Assembly (NCBI RefSeq): GCF_947495675.1
Contig: NZ_CANLZX010000026.1
Span: 1-42,755 of the forward strand
Direction: 5' to 3'
DNA: 42,755 nucleotides
DNA from: an uncultured Algibacter sp.
GTDB lineage: Bacteria; Bacteroidota; Bacteroidia; Flavobacteriales; Flavobacteriaceae
Shown: positions 34,005-42,476 of the stretch, in pieces
How the letters are laid out: each line of letters starts with the position of its first letter
Numbering within the stretch: position 1 is the stretch's first letter
Notes under the pieces: generated by a model
Seen by the model: the letters and a program-made list of their open reading frames with translations, nothing else
The model's database searches: none
What the model was told of the DNA's origin: nothing
Made by a program: the position numbers and the translations under genes

Positions 34005-35384
34005 TTGAAATCCATTAAAGAAATAGTCTCTTCACAAAAATCCTTTTTTAAAACGCAAAAAACTAAAGATATTAATTATAGAATATCTCTGTTAAAAGCT
34101 TTAAAAGTTGAGATTCTTGCTAATGAAAAAGCTATTCTAAAAGCTCTAAATAAAGATTTTAAAAAATCTGAGTTTGAAGCCTACTTAAGTGAATTTGGTA
34201 TTGTTATTTCAGAATTAAACTTAGCTATAAAAAACTTAAAAAAATGGGCAAAACCAAAACGGATTAAAGCATCATTACTAACCTTTCCATCAAAAGATTT
34301 TATTTACAAAGAACCCTACGGAACAGTACTTATAATCGCCCCATGGAATTATCCGTTTCTCTTGGCCATTGAACCGTTAATTATGGCTATAGCAGCAGGA
34401 AATACTGTCGTTTTAAAACCTAGTGAGTTAACAAAACATACTTCTGAAGTAATTACTCGAATAATTAAAAATGTATTTACTGAGTTACATGCAACATCTA
34501 TTGAAGGTGGTGTTGAAACTGCTACAGAGTTATTGTCCCAAAAATGGGATTTTATTTTCTTTACTGGCAGCACTACAGTTGGAAAAATAGTAGCTAAAGC
34601 AGCAGCAAAAAACTTAACACCAACAGTATTAGAACTTGGTGGAAAATCGCCTTGTATTATTGATGGTACTGTTAATTTAAAACTCGTTGCTAGAAGGTTA
34701 GTTTGGGGTAAATTACTAAATGGTGGACAAACCTGCATTGCACCAGATTATGTTATTGTACAGTCTGAAATGAAACAAAAACTTATTCAGGTTTTAAAAA
34801 CTGAAATTAAAAAAGGTTACGGTGAAAATCCTAAAGAATCTGCTGATTTCCCTAGAATAGTAAATAAAAAAAACACACTTAGACTTGCTGAATTAATTAA
34901 AGACACTAAAATTATATTTGGTGGAGAAATTGATATTAACGATTGTTATATCTCACCTACTTTAATTGATGAACCTGGTTTAGATAGTGCCATTATGCAA
35001 GAAGAAATTTTCGGGCCAATTTTACCAATAGTAACTTATAATACTAATGAAGATATTGAAAACATTATTTGGAATTTAGATAAACCTTTATCACTTTATG
35101 TGTTTTCTAATAACAAGTCATTTATTGAAAAAACCATTAATAAATTTAGTTTTGGTGGCGGTGTAGTTAATGATTTGTTAATCCATTTTGGAAACCACAG
35201 ATTACCTTTTGGTGGTGTTGGTGCTAGTGGTATAGGTGAATATCATGGAAAACATGGTTTTGAAGCATTTTCGAATACAAAACCTGTTGTAAAACGTGGT
35301 AATTGGTTTGATCCCTCATTTAGGTATGCACCATATAAAGGAAAAACAGGGTTACTAAAAAAAGTGTTTAAATTTCTGGGGTAA
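34005..35384 (+). CDS. NAD(P)-dependent aldehyde dehydrogenase, ALDH3-like
   Basis: This 459-residue enzyme oxidises aldehydes to acids. The catalytic residues are visible: Glu210 in LELGGKSP and Cys244 in NGGQTCIAPDY, with APWNYPF (112-118) and the cofactor loop FTGSTTVGK (186-194). The shorter length and the end region (PFGGVGASGIGEYHGKHGFEAFS) resemble the class 3 fatty-aldehyde group. The start is TTG; no in-frame ATG exists before the core. The gene is 26 bp from the pseudouridine synthase and overlaps the convergent kinase gene by 17 bp. The substrate is unknown. Confidence 0.92.
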   Translation: MKSIKEIVSSQKSFFKTQKTKDINYRISLLKALKVEILANEKAILKALNKDFKKSEFEAYLSEFGIVISELNLAIKNLKKWAKPKRIKASLLTFPSKDFIYKEPYGTVLIIAPWNYPFLLAIEPLIMAIAAGNTVVLKPSELTKHTSEVITRIIKNVFTELHATSIEGGVETATELLSQKWDFIFFTGSTTVGKIVAKAAAKNLTPTVLELGGKSPCIIDGTVNLKLVARRLVWGKLLNGGQTCIAPDYVIVQSEMKQKLIQVLKTEIKKGYGENPKESADFPRIVNKKNTLRLAELIKDTKIIFGGEIDINDCYISPTLIDEPGLDSAIMQEEIFGPILPIVTYNTNEDIENIIWNLDKPLSLYVFSNNKSFIEKTINKFSFGGGVVNDLLIHFGNHRLPFGGVGASGIGEYHGKHGFEAFSNTKPVVKRGNWFDPSFRYAPYKGKTGLLKKVFKFLG

Positions 35385-36183
35385 TATTTAAAGGATAATT
35401 AATGATTAATTCTACGCCTTTATTGGGTTTAGAGTTTAACTCAAAACTGGCATTAATTAATGCTGCTCTACTTTTCATATTAATTAAGCCAGAGCCCTTT
35501 TCAACATCATTTATATCAAAACCTTTTCCATCATCGACTGCAGTTATAATAATACTTTCTGGTTTATAATCTAGAGTTACACCTATATTCTTTGCTTCAG
35601 AATATTTTACTGAATTTGATAAAAACTCTTGAAGAATTCTGAAGATAATAATTTCATGTTTACGGTCGTTAAACTCAACTTTATCGCCAATAATTTTTAG
35701 TTCTGCCGAAGTAAACTTCATCTTTTTCATTCTATCCAATTCATTGGTTATGGATTTTTCAAAACCAATATTTAAAATAACGTCGTTATTCAATGTTTTT
35801 GAAAGTGCTCTAACCTCCTTTAAGCCGTTACTTAATGCTTCTGATGTATCTTTAAATTTATCTTTTATATCTTCAGAAACTTGCATTTTTAATATACTTA
35901 ATTGCATACTTGCAAAAGATAATAGTTGACCAACATTATCATGCAATTCCCATCCTATGTTTTTTAAGGTTTGCTCTTGTGCTTCAGTTTGAGCTTGTAT
36001 AATTTCTGCTTCAAATGCTTGTTGCTGCTTTATTTTATCTAAGAGTAATTTATTTTTTCGTTTTAAAAAAACAACAAAAAATAAAATAACTAAAGACGTT
36101 ACAATTACCAAAACAGCAATCATGTAAATCAATAAATATCGCTCTGAAGCTGTACTGGCTAATCGTTCTGTGGTCTGCACCAT
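35368..36183 (-). CDS. Membrane sensor histidine kinase (HisKA_3 type)
   Basis: In this 271-residue protein one membrane helix (about 17-41) is preceded by only 16 residues, so there is almost no sensor domain of its own. A coiled segment (42-75) leads to the phosphoacceptor motif ELHDNVGQLL (His81), the DegS/NarX type, and then an HATPase domain with RILQEFLSNSVKYS, DDGKGFD and GSGLINMKSRA. It is the last gene of a unit with two paralogous multi-span proteins. Its start overlaps the previous gene by 25 bp. I infer that the neighbours sense and the kinase signals. The response regulator is not in this window. Confidence 0.9.
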   Translation of the reverse strand: MVQTTERLASTASERYLLIYMIAVLVIVTSLVILFFVVFLKRKNKLLLDKIKQQQAFEAEIIQAQTEAQEQTLKNIGWELHDNVGQLLSFASMQLSILKMQVSEDIKDKFKDTSEALSNGLKEVRALSKTLNNDVILNIGFEKSITNELDRMKKMKFTSAELKIIGDKVEFNDRKHEIIIFRILQEFLSNSVKYSEAKNIGVTLDYKPESIIITAVDDGKGFDINDVEKGSGLINMKSRAALINASFELNSKPNKGVELIINYPLNITPEI

Positions 36184-36863
36184 ATTAAAGCAAATGTAAA
36201 AGTTAAATACATAAAAATATTAGCGAATAAATAGATTCTCCATTTTAAATGAATAAAATCCCAATCTACATTTCTAAAATAAATATGAAAAAAGACTATT
36301 GGTGTTATAATTAACCACCATAAAAATATTGTAGCTGCAATATAAAAATTAATAGATTTATAAAAGTGCAAAATTGTATTGCTTTCCAAAATTTCTAAAA
36401 AATAAAATATCACGCACAAAAAAATTATCAAGGCACCAAGTACACTAATTATTGGAAATGGCTTTGTAAAATACTCATCAAAATTCATAATTATAAAAAT
36501 GAAACTAAAGCACAAAAAGAAATAACGGCTTACTTTTATAATGCCTCTATAACGTTTTGTTTTTAATATTTTTAAGAAATAAAAAGAATAGAACATAATA
36601 CTACCTATGCTCCAATATAATGTTCCCCACCAATAATTTCTTCTAAAAACAGTACTTTTAAGAAAACCTAAAACACCGTTATACTCAACCAAATAAGTAT
36701 ACATTGAAACAATCTCTGCCAAAGCAATAAACACTAAAAAGTATATGAAATATTTAGTACTTGTGAATTTATATTTTTTATAAAGTAATACTCCTGTAAC
36801 CGCAGCAATAATCTCCACTAAATGAATTAATTGAGTATAATATTTTATAAAAAAATCATCCAA
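36159..36863 (-). CDS. Multi-span membrane protein, paralogue 2 of a tandem pair
   Basis: These 234 residues contain about six or seven predicted membrane helices with many aromatic residues. It is closely related to the next gene upstream (36868-37587): both have VEI-A-VTGLLLYKKYK near residue 20, SVLGA-IIFLC-FYF-EIL in the second half, and INFY...WW-TP-VF-IY and TFTFALI-C-P at the end. The start is TTG (no in-frame ATG nearby), and the alignment with the paralogue's start supports it. The family is unknown to me. Its overlap with the histidine kinase gene suggests a signal-input role. Confidence 0.75.
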   Translation of the reverse strand: MDDFFIKYYTQLIHLVEIIAAVTGVLLYKKYKFTSTKYFIYFLVFIALAEIVSMYTYLVEYNGVLGFLKSTVFRRNYWWGTLYWSIGSIMFYSFYFLKILKTKRYRGIIKVSRYFFLCFSFIFIIMNFDEYFTKPFPIISVLGALIIFLCVIFYFLEILESNTILHFYKSINFYIAATIFLWWLIITPIVFFHIYFRNVDWDFIHLKWRIYLFANIFMYLTFTFALIWCRPQND

Positions 36864-36867
36864 ATTA

Positions 36868-37587
36868 TTAGTTTATAACAGTTTTTTCTGGCTTACAAAA
36901 TATTAAAGCAAAGGTGAAAGTGGAATACATAAGTATATTAACAAACAAATAAATTTGCCATCTTAAAAAAATAAAATTCCAATCTGCATTTGACATATAA
37001 ATGTCATAAAAAACTAACGGTGTTACTACAAGCCACCAAATAAATATAGCTGTACTAACATAAAAATTTATTGATTTATAAAAAGTTAGTATTTTTTCAC
37101 TTTGCAATATTTCAATAAAGTAAAAAACTGTACAAAGAAAAATAATTACAGCACCTAAAACACTAATAGCCGGAAAGAACTTATTAAAAAAATCATCCCA
37201 ATTAAGCACAATAAAAATAATTGAAAATGTTAAAAAAATATAACTACAAATTTGTATTATTTTTTTAAACAGTTTTTTTTCTAATATTTTTCTATAATAA
37301 AAAGCAAAAAACATAATAGCGCCAATTTTCCAGAATGTAGTATACCACCAATAGCAGTAACTTTGGTCTATTATAGAACCTTCAAGAAAATTTAGAATAC
37401 CACCATCATGAATATATTCTGTGTAATTACCTAATGTATCGCAAACAGTTAGGTATACCAAAAACCATATAAAAAATTTAACATCTGTTGATTTATACTT
37501 TTTATAAAGTAATAAACCTGTAACAGATGCTAAAATTTCTACACTAAAAGTAATAGTGTTTTTATATTCTAATAAAAAATCGTTCAT
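36868..37587 (-). CDS. Multi-span membrane protein, paralogue 1 of a tandem pair
   Basis: These 239 residues contain about six or seven membrane helices and no signal peptide apart from the first helix. It is homologous along its whole length to the next gene, four bases downstream, so the pair arose by tandem duplication. Extra residues, including YCYWWYTTFW around 95-105, mark it off from its sister. No enzymatic motif is visible. The layout resembles small seven-helix sensor domains, but this is only by shape. Confidence 0.75.
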   Translation of the reverse strand: MNDFLLEYKNTITFSVEILASVTGLLLYKKYKSTDVKFFIWFLVYLTVCDTLGNYTEYIHDGGILNFLEGSIIDQSYCYWWYTTFWKIGAIMFFAFYYRKILEKKLFKKIIQICSYIFLTFSIIFIVLNWDDFFNKFFPAISVLGAVIIFLCTVFYFIEILQSEKILTFYKSINFYVSTAIFIWWLVVTPLVFYDIYMSNADWNFIFLRWQIYLFVNILMYSTFTFALIFCKPEKTVIN

Positions 37588-37592
37588 TAATA

Positions 37593-38111
37593 TTATTGCG
37601 GATAACCTTGATTTCCTCCTTGTCCTTCATTTAATGGTGGTGCAGGAATATCCCCATTACTTGGTGGTAAATAAAGATTTATACTACTAGCCTTTGAAGT
37701 TGATTTAACCCCTGTTGGCACAATAAACATAGTATTTCTATTATTTTTGGAAGGTTTTGCATTCTTACCATAGTTTGCTAAATAAACTCTAACACCTGTC
37801 ATTTTATACCCTAAAGAGTCTGATTTTGATTTTGCGTAAGTTAGGTACTCTCTAACTTCTTTTAATGACCACCAAACAGAACGGATTTTCTTTTTTGATC
37901 CTTCAATTTCAAGAGTTGAGTCTACTTCTGTAGCATTATTTTTCTCCCAGTTTTTGCTTAATATTTTGGCTTCAGCAACAGATATAGTGTCTTTAGGTAT
38001 TAATAATTCTGCACCCACAGAGTGCATATCATCAATTTGTCGAGGGCAAAAGTAATACGTTAATACTGCTCCAATAATAATTCCTAAGATAATTGGTCCT
38101 AATTTTTTCAT
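37593..38111 (-). CDS. Membrane-anchored protein with Pro/Gly-rich tail, first gene of the kinase unit
   Basis: In this 172-residue protein a single N-terminal membrane anchor (residues 5-21, LGPIILGIIIGAVLTYY) is followed by a globular domain outside the membrane (about 30-150: SVWWSLKEVREYLTYAKSKSDSLGYK, MTGVRVYLANYG) and a tail rich in Pro, Gly, Asn and Gln. I do not recognise the family. It ends five bases before the first paralogous membrane protein, so it is almost certainly co-expressed with that pair and the kinase. It could be the part that meets an external signal, but this is a guess from context. Confidence 0.65.
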   Translation of the reverse strand: MKKLGPIILGIIIGAVLTYYFCPRQIDDMHSVGAELLIPKDTISVAEAKILSKNWEKNNATEVDSTLEIEGSKKKIRSVWWSLKEVREYLTYAKSKSDSLGYKMTGVRVYLANYGKNAKPSKNNRNTMFIVPTGVKSTSKASSINLYLPPSNGDIPAPPLNEGQGGNQGYPQ

Positions 38112-38210
38112 GTTATAAGTTAGTTTTTGTTAATAATAGCTGCTTAAAAGTAGTAAAAAGAATTTACTATTGTAAAAAACAATCATTCACTTAAAAAATA
38201 TTTTTTTATA

Positions 38211-38837
38211 CTATATTGGAAAACCTAGCATTTCACCCATACCGACAGTAAACAACCAGCAGCCATAGATTGCATGCTCTATGGATACTAAAAGTGTTGA
38301 TTGTGTGTTTTTGTAAGTAAAAGAAAACAATAAACCTCCCAAAAAAGTTAAAATAAGTACTAAAACACTTCCAAAAAAAAGATGAGCTAAAGCAAATAAT
38401 ATAGCATTGACAAAAATAAACAGCCACTCACTCTTAAATAAGTTATTGTATCTTTTAAAATAAAAAGTTCTATAAATCAATTCTTGTGGATATACTGAAA
38501 AGAAACTATAAAAAAACAGTATGGCAAACCATTTTATGGGTTTATTAAGCATTACTATGAAAAGTGATTCTCTGTCTGTAAACCATACAAACAATGTAGT
38601 AAGAATAGCAATTAAAACTAATTTAACAGCAGTACTTTTCCAAAAGGATTTCCAATTTAAGTATTTTGAAATTTTAAAATTGAGGTTTTCTACTTTTAAC
38701 AATATATAAATCACATAAATAAACCCAAATACACCAATACCAAATTTAAGCCAAGGGGAATAACTTATAGCAAAACTTGTTGGTATTAAAATAAAAATAA
38801 TAAAAAGCTCTAAACTTTTATAAATTATAGAATTCAT
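38211..38837 (-). CDS. CPBP-family intramembrane protease-like protein
   Basis: This 208-residue protein has about six to seven membrane helices. The CPBP (CAAX protease/bacteriocin-processing) pattern is present: motif 1 PQELIYR (Glu119, Arg123), motif 2 FALAHLFFG (His152) and motif 3 IEHAIYG (His188). Motif 1 has QE where most members have EE, so activity may be altered. The ATG overlaps the stop of the upstream Lrp-type regulator by one base (TAATG), which implies translational coupling. The substrate is unknown. Confidence 0.8.
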   Translation of the reverse strand: MNSIIYKSLELFIIFILIPTSFAISYSPWLKFGIGVFGFIYVIYILLKVENLNFKISKYLNWKSFWKSTAVKLVLIAILTTLFVWFTDRESLFIVMLNKPIKWFAILFFYSFFSVYPQELIYRTFYFKRYNNLFKSEWLFIFVNAILFALAHLFFGSVLVLILTFLGGLLFSFTYKNTQSTLLVSIEHAIYGCWLFTVGMGEMLGFPI

Positions 38838-39295
38838 TAGAAATTAATTGCTGTACTGTATTTTACTTCATTAATTACAAACATACTATGCGTGCTTCCA
38901 ATATGATTAATACGGGTTAGCTTTTTTACCATAAACTCTCTAAAAGCAGCCATATCTTTTACAATTACTTTTAAAAGATAATCATAATCTCCACTCAAAT
39001 GATAACATTCTAGAACTTCATCTAGTTGTTTAACTTCTTTCTCAAAACTAATTACAAATTCTTGACTATGTTGAATGAGTTTTACATGGCAAAACACCAC
39101 AAAATTTCTATCAACCTTTTCTTTATTAACGACAGCTATATAACCATTAATATATCCTTCTTTTTCAAGCTTTTTTATTCGTTCGTAAACAGCTGTTACA
39201 GACATTTTTAGCTTATTTGAAAGTTCTTTATTAGTCTGTTTACTATCCTGTTGTATAAATTCTAAAAGCTTTTTATCTGTTGCATCAAATATCAT
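38837..39295 (-). CDS. Lrp/AsnC-family transcriptional regulator
   Basis: This 152-residue protein has a winged helix-turn-helix (about 3-60: DATDKKLLEFIQQDSKQTNKELSNKL, SVTAVYERIKKLEKEGYINGY) followed by a RAM ligand-binding domain (about 65-150: DYDYLLKVIVKDM, REFMVKKLTRI). It is divergent from the methionine gamma-lyase-type gene with 185 bp between them, the usual layout for an Lrp-type regulator and its target. I infer that it senses methionine or another sulfur amino acid. Confidence 0.94.
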   Translation of the reverse strand: MIFDATDKKLLEFIQQDSKQTNKELSNKLKMSVTAVYERIKKLEKEGYINGYIAVVNKEKVDRNFVVFCHVKLIQHSQEFVISFEKEVKQLDEVLECYHLSGDYDYLLKVIVKDMAAFREFMVKKLTRINHIGSTHSMFVINEVKYSTAINF

Positions 39296-39365
39296 AATTT
39301 AAAATATTTCTTTAATGAACTCAAAAATACGATATACTTAAATAAATAATCTAAAAATTGATATA

Positions 39366-39388
39366 AATTTAGTTTTATTTTCTAAATT
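39366..39388. promoter_or_regulatory. 23 bp inverted repeat in the Lrp/lyase intergenic region
   Basis: AATTTAG and CTAAATT are perfect 7 bp arms around a nine-base, T-rich centre. The AT-rich 7-9-7 layout is compatible with an Lrp-type binding site. It lies 71-93 bp upstream of the Lrp start and just upstream of the -33 element proposed for the lyase gene. Confidence 0.45.
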
Positions 39389-39400
39389 AAAACATAATCA

Positions 39401-39431
39401 TTGTTTTTAAGACTAATTATAATAAGATTTG
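39401..39431 (+). promoter_or_regulatory. Candidate promoter of the lyase gene
   Basis: TTG (39401-39403), a 19-base spacer and TAAGATTTG (39423-39431) fit the Bacteroidota TTG / TAnnTTTG promoter, with one extra base in the -7 box. Transcription would begin near 39437, leaving a leader of about 44 bases. The inverted repeat at 39366-39388 sits directly upstream. Confidence 0.45.
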
Positions 39432-39480
39432 TATGAAATAACATAAAACATCAACCCAATTTAACCTAAACAAAAAAATC

Positions 39481-40683
39481 ATGGCATTTAAACCCGCAAA
39501 CAATATACAAGATTTACAATATTTTGGAGAATTTGGAGGTGTTAACCCTTCAATTTCAGATTCATCTACCTATACATTTTTATCTGCCAAAACTATGTTT
39601 GATACTTTTGAAGGAAATGCTGATGGCTGTTACCTATATTCTCGCCACTCTTCACCTTCAAATTTATATTTAGGCGAGGCCTTAGCAGCTATGGAAGGTA
39701 CAGAAACCGCCAATGTATCTGCATCTGGAATGGGAGCTATAACACCTGTTATTTTACAATTATGTAATTCTGGAGATCATATTGTTTCAAGCAGGACTAT
39801 TTATGGTGGCACTTATGCCTTTCTTAAAAATTTTACACCTAGATTTAATATTAAAACAAGTTTTGTTGATATTACTAAACTTGAAATTGTTGAAGCTTCT
39901 ATAACAAAAAACACAAAAATTATTTACTGTGAATCTGTAAGCAATCCGCTTTTAGAAGTTGCAGATATAAAAGGTTTGTCTGCTATTGCAAAAAAATACG
40001 GTTTAAAATTAATTGTAGATAACACCTTTTCTCCTTTATCAATATCTCCTGCTACTTTGGGAGCAGATATCGTAATACATAGTTTAACTAAATTTATTAA
40101 CGGTTCTAGTGATACTGTTGGTGGTGTAGTTTGTGGCACTCAAGATTTTATAAATGATTTACGAAATGTTAACGATGGTGCTTCTATGCTTTTAGGGTCG
40201 ACTATGGATAGTTTAAGAGCTGCATCTGTATTAAAAAATTTAAGAACATTGCATATTAGAATGCAGCAGCATAGTAAAAACGGGATGTATTTAGCTGAAA
40301 AATTTGAATCAGATGGTTTAAAAACGGTGTATCCTGGTTTAAAATCACACCCTTCACACAACTTATTTAAAAGTATGATGAATAAAACTTACGGTTTTGG
40401 TGGAATGCTAACTATTGATGTTGGTTCTCTAGAAAAAGCTAATGAGCTAATGGAACTTATGCAAAACAAAAATTTAGGATACTTAGCTGTTAGCCTTGGG
40501 TTTTATAAAACTTTATTTAGTGCACCAGGTAGCTCTACATCATCTGAAATTCCTGAAAATGAGCAAAAGGAAATGGGTTTAAGTAATGGATTAATTCGTT
40601 TTTCTATTGGTTTAGATGCTGATATTGAGCGTACTTATAAAATGATGCGTAACTGTATGCAGAAATTAAATATTATTAATTAA
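39481..40683 (+). CDS. PLP-dependent Cys/Met metabolism enzyme, probable methionine gamma-lyase
   Basis: This 400-residue enzyme belongs to the trans-sulfuration family. The PLP lysine is Lys204 in HSLTKFINGSSDTVGG; Asp180 (IVDNTFSP) binds the pyridine nitrogen. ASGMGAI, YGGTYAF and RFSIGLDADIE complete the pattern. Candidates are methionine gamma-lyase, cystathionine gamma-lyase and O-acetylhomoserine sulfhydrylase. Pairing with a divergent Lrp-type regulator, as for mdeA/mdeR of Pseudomonas putida, favours methionine gamma-lyase, giving methanethiol, 2-oxobutanoate and ammonia. The exact reaction cannot be settled from sequence alone. Confidence 0.88.
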   Translation: MAFKPANNIQDLQYFGEFGGVNPSISDSSTYTFLSAKTMFDTFEGNADGCYLYSRHSSPSNLYLGEALAAMEGTETANVSASGMGAITPVILQLCNSGDHIVSSRTIYGGTYAFLKNFTPRFNIKTSFVDITKLEIVEASITKNTKIIYCESVSNPLLEVADIKGLSAIAKKYGLKLIVDNTFSPLSISPATLGADIVIHSLTKFINGSSDTVGGVVCGTQDFINDLRNVNDGASMLLGSTMDSLRAASVLKNLRTLHIRMQQHSKNGMYLAEKFESDGLKTVYPGLKSHPSHNLFKSMMNKTYGFGGMLTIDVGSLEKANELMELMQNKNLGYLAVSLGFYKTLFSAPGSSTSSEIPENEQKEMGLSNGLIRFSIGLDADIERTYKMMRNCMQKLNIIN

Positions 40684-40708
40684 TTTATAATATTTATGCA
40701 AGTTATAA

Positions 40709-41155
40709 TTAAGCACATGCATTTTGTTTTAATCCTTTATAATATGACAATTCGTTAGTAATCTCAATAGTATCAACTTGAATTGACTTTTTAATTGCAT
40801 TATATTGTTGAATCACTTTAGATAAACTATATTTATTTTCAAACTGAGCCTCTAATTCAGAAAGATAAACTAGTGTATCTAAATTTTTTCGTAATCTGAA
40901 ATAAAGCACTTTTATTTTAGAATCAACCTCAAGGTTACTTAATGTAGTTTTATTATAATTTATTTCAATTACTTTTGATTTGGTATTACCAAAACTTTTT
41001 ATAGTAGTACTCTTTTCTATTTTATCGTTTTTAGAATTATAACTTACAAATTCACTATTCTCATTATTTATTTTGACTGTGTCAACATTTTCCCTAAAAC
41101 AAAATGAAAAGAATGATATAAAATATATTTTAAAAAGTTTAATTATTGAGGACAT
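40709..41155 (-). CDS. Hypothetical protein with N-terminal hydrophobic segment
   Basis: In this 148-residue protein the first 21 residues are hydrophobic and aromatic (IIKLFKIYFISFFSFCF) and may be a signal or anchor. A polar Asn/Ser/Lys-rich stretch (22-70) follows, then a probable helical pair (about 80-140, KVLYFRLRKNLDTLVYLSELEAQFENKYSLSKV). It ends NACA, without a known motif. I do not recognise a family. It is convergent with the lyase gene, 25 bp away, and is not clearly part of an operon. Confidence 0.55.
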   Translation of the reverse strand: MSSIIKLFKIYFISFFSFCFRENVDTVKINNENSEFVSYNSKNDKIEKSTTIKSFGNTKSKVIEINYNKTTLSNLEVDSKIKVLYFRLRKNLDTLVYLSELEAQFENKYSLSKVIQQYNAIKKSIQVDTIEITNELSYYKGLKQNACA

Positions 41156-41186
41156 CGTGATACTGAATTAATTATTTAATGTTTAG

Positions 41187-41288
41187 ACTCCAACTAAATC
41201 AATAGGTCACAGAGAATTTGGCTTAATCCGCTTAAAACAAGACGAATACCTTAAAATAATCGATAAACGAAGAGATTTTCTAAATTAA
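41187..41288 (+). pseudogene. Possible short coding remnant
   Basis: Within the 184 bp gap, 33 codons on the plus strand read like protein (GHREFGLIRLKQDEYLK, then IIDKRRDFLN) between two stop codons, without a start codon. The amino-acid make-up is more protein-like than the surrounding spacer. It may be the end of a decayed gene or only chance; no family is recognised. Confidence 0.2.
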
Positions 41289-41339
41289 AGAGATCTAAAA
41301 GAAGTTAAATAAATAGTTAAAATAATAAAATTACAGTCC

Positions 41340-42362
41340 CTAGATTCCTTTTATCCTTATCCACAAAGTACTTATAATATCATCTAAACTTTCAAATTTA
41401 GGCTTAAAAGGTTTCATGTTTAACCTATTTTCATCTTTGTAAAGATTTAAACTAAATACAGATGTATTTGGATTATCAAGATCTAAAAGGGGGTATCTTA
41501 AATCGTTATATTGAAATTCATTTTCCCCTATTTTATAAACACTATAATACTGATTACTAAACCATGCTAAATCTTTAATATCCTTATAATCTTGGGGATT
41601 TAAATCACGTTGTTTAGGTACTTCCCTAAAGTTTAAAAATCTATTTTTTAAATCGAATAAAGAATAATCAGAAATAAAATACGTGCTTTCTGTTTCAGCA
41701 ATACCATACCACAATATGTTATTAAAAATGGCTGGTTGTGTGCTAAATCGAATAGCGTTTATAGTACTATCCTTTAGAGATTTCCTAAAAACAGAATCTA
41801 TGTATAGTTTATTTCCTAATGTGAAAAACATATAAACAGAACTCATGTAAATCCCCCATTTTAACCAAATACGTCTGGTATTTGATGCACGATTAAAAAA
41901 CATTAAAACTATCATACAAATTAAAAAAGGTAATGTGTATATAGGATCTACAACAGCAATATTATTAAAAGCCACACGATAATTACTAAATGGCGCAAAT
42001 AATTGAGTACCATAGGGTGTAAAACAGTCTAGAATAGGATGTGTAAAAAGGGACCAAAAGAATAATAGAATCCAATCTTTTTGTGTGGTAGTATTTAATC
42101 GTTTTCCTGAATTATATAGTTTATAAAACAACCAACCCAATAAAAAAGCGGCAATTACTGAAAATAATATAGAGTGCATAAACCCTCTATGAAACAGCAT
42201 AGCGTCAATTTCGTTGCCGTAAAGCCAGCTACCAACAAGAACATCTAAATCTGGAATGGTGCCTCCAATAGCACCAAATAATAAGGCTTTATTTCCTATT
42301 TTTTTTCCTAGAATAGCTTCTCCGCAAGCTGCTCCTAAAACTATTTGAGTTAGTGAATCCAT
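41340..42362 (-). CDS. YdjM-like membrane-bound metal-dependent hydrolase
   Basis: The ATG at 42362 gives 340 residues (MDSLTQIVLGAACGEAILGKK), the family start; a TTG at 42374 would add only four residues. The N-terminal half has about five membrane segments and the metal-site motifs of the YdjM/DUF457 family: GTIPDLDVL (about 35-43), HRGFMHS (about 58-64) and THPILDCFTPYGTQL (about 107-121). The C-terminal half is a soluble domain of about 150 residues. These proteins are predicted to be phospholipase-like hydrolases of unknown substrate. Free-standing. Confidence 0.85.
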   Translation of the reverse strand: MDSLTQIVLGAACGEAILGKKIGNKALLFGAIGGTIPDLDVLVGSWLYGNEIDAMLFHRGFMHSILFSVIAAFLLGWLFYKLYNSGKRLNTTTQKDWILLFFWSLFTHPILDCFTPYGTQLFAPFSNYRVAFNNIAVVDPIYTLPFLICMIVLMFFNRASNTRRIWLKWGIYMSSVYMFFTLGNKLYIDSVFRKSLKDSTINAIRFSTQPAIFNNILWYGIAETESTYFISDYSLFDLKNRFLNFREVPKQRDLNPQDYKDIKDLAWFSNQYYSVYKIGENEFQYNDLRYPLLDLDNPNTSVFSLNLYKDENRLNMKPFKPKFESLDDIISTLWIRIKGI

Positions 42363-42476
42363 ATAAGTTGGCAAAGTTAACCAACTATTTGATATTTATT
42401 ATGATTTATAATTAAGGTATACGCCTTAACCATTTAAGTGCAAAACTATCGTCTTTAGTAACTTTAATTACTATTT

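Noticed and set aside
34349..34738. Minus-strand open frame of 129 codons
   Set aside because: It is antisense to the aldehyde dehydrogenase core, including the catalytic cysteine region; no independent support.
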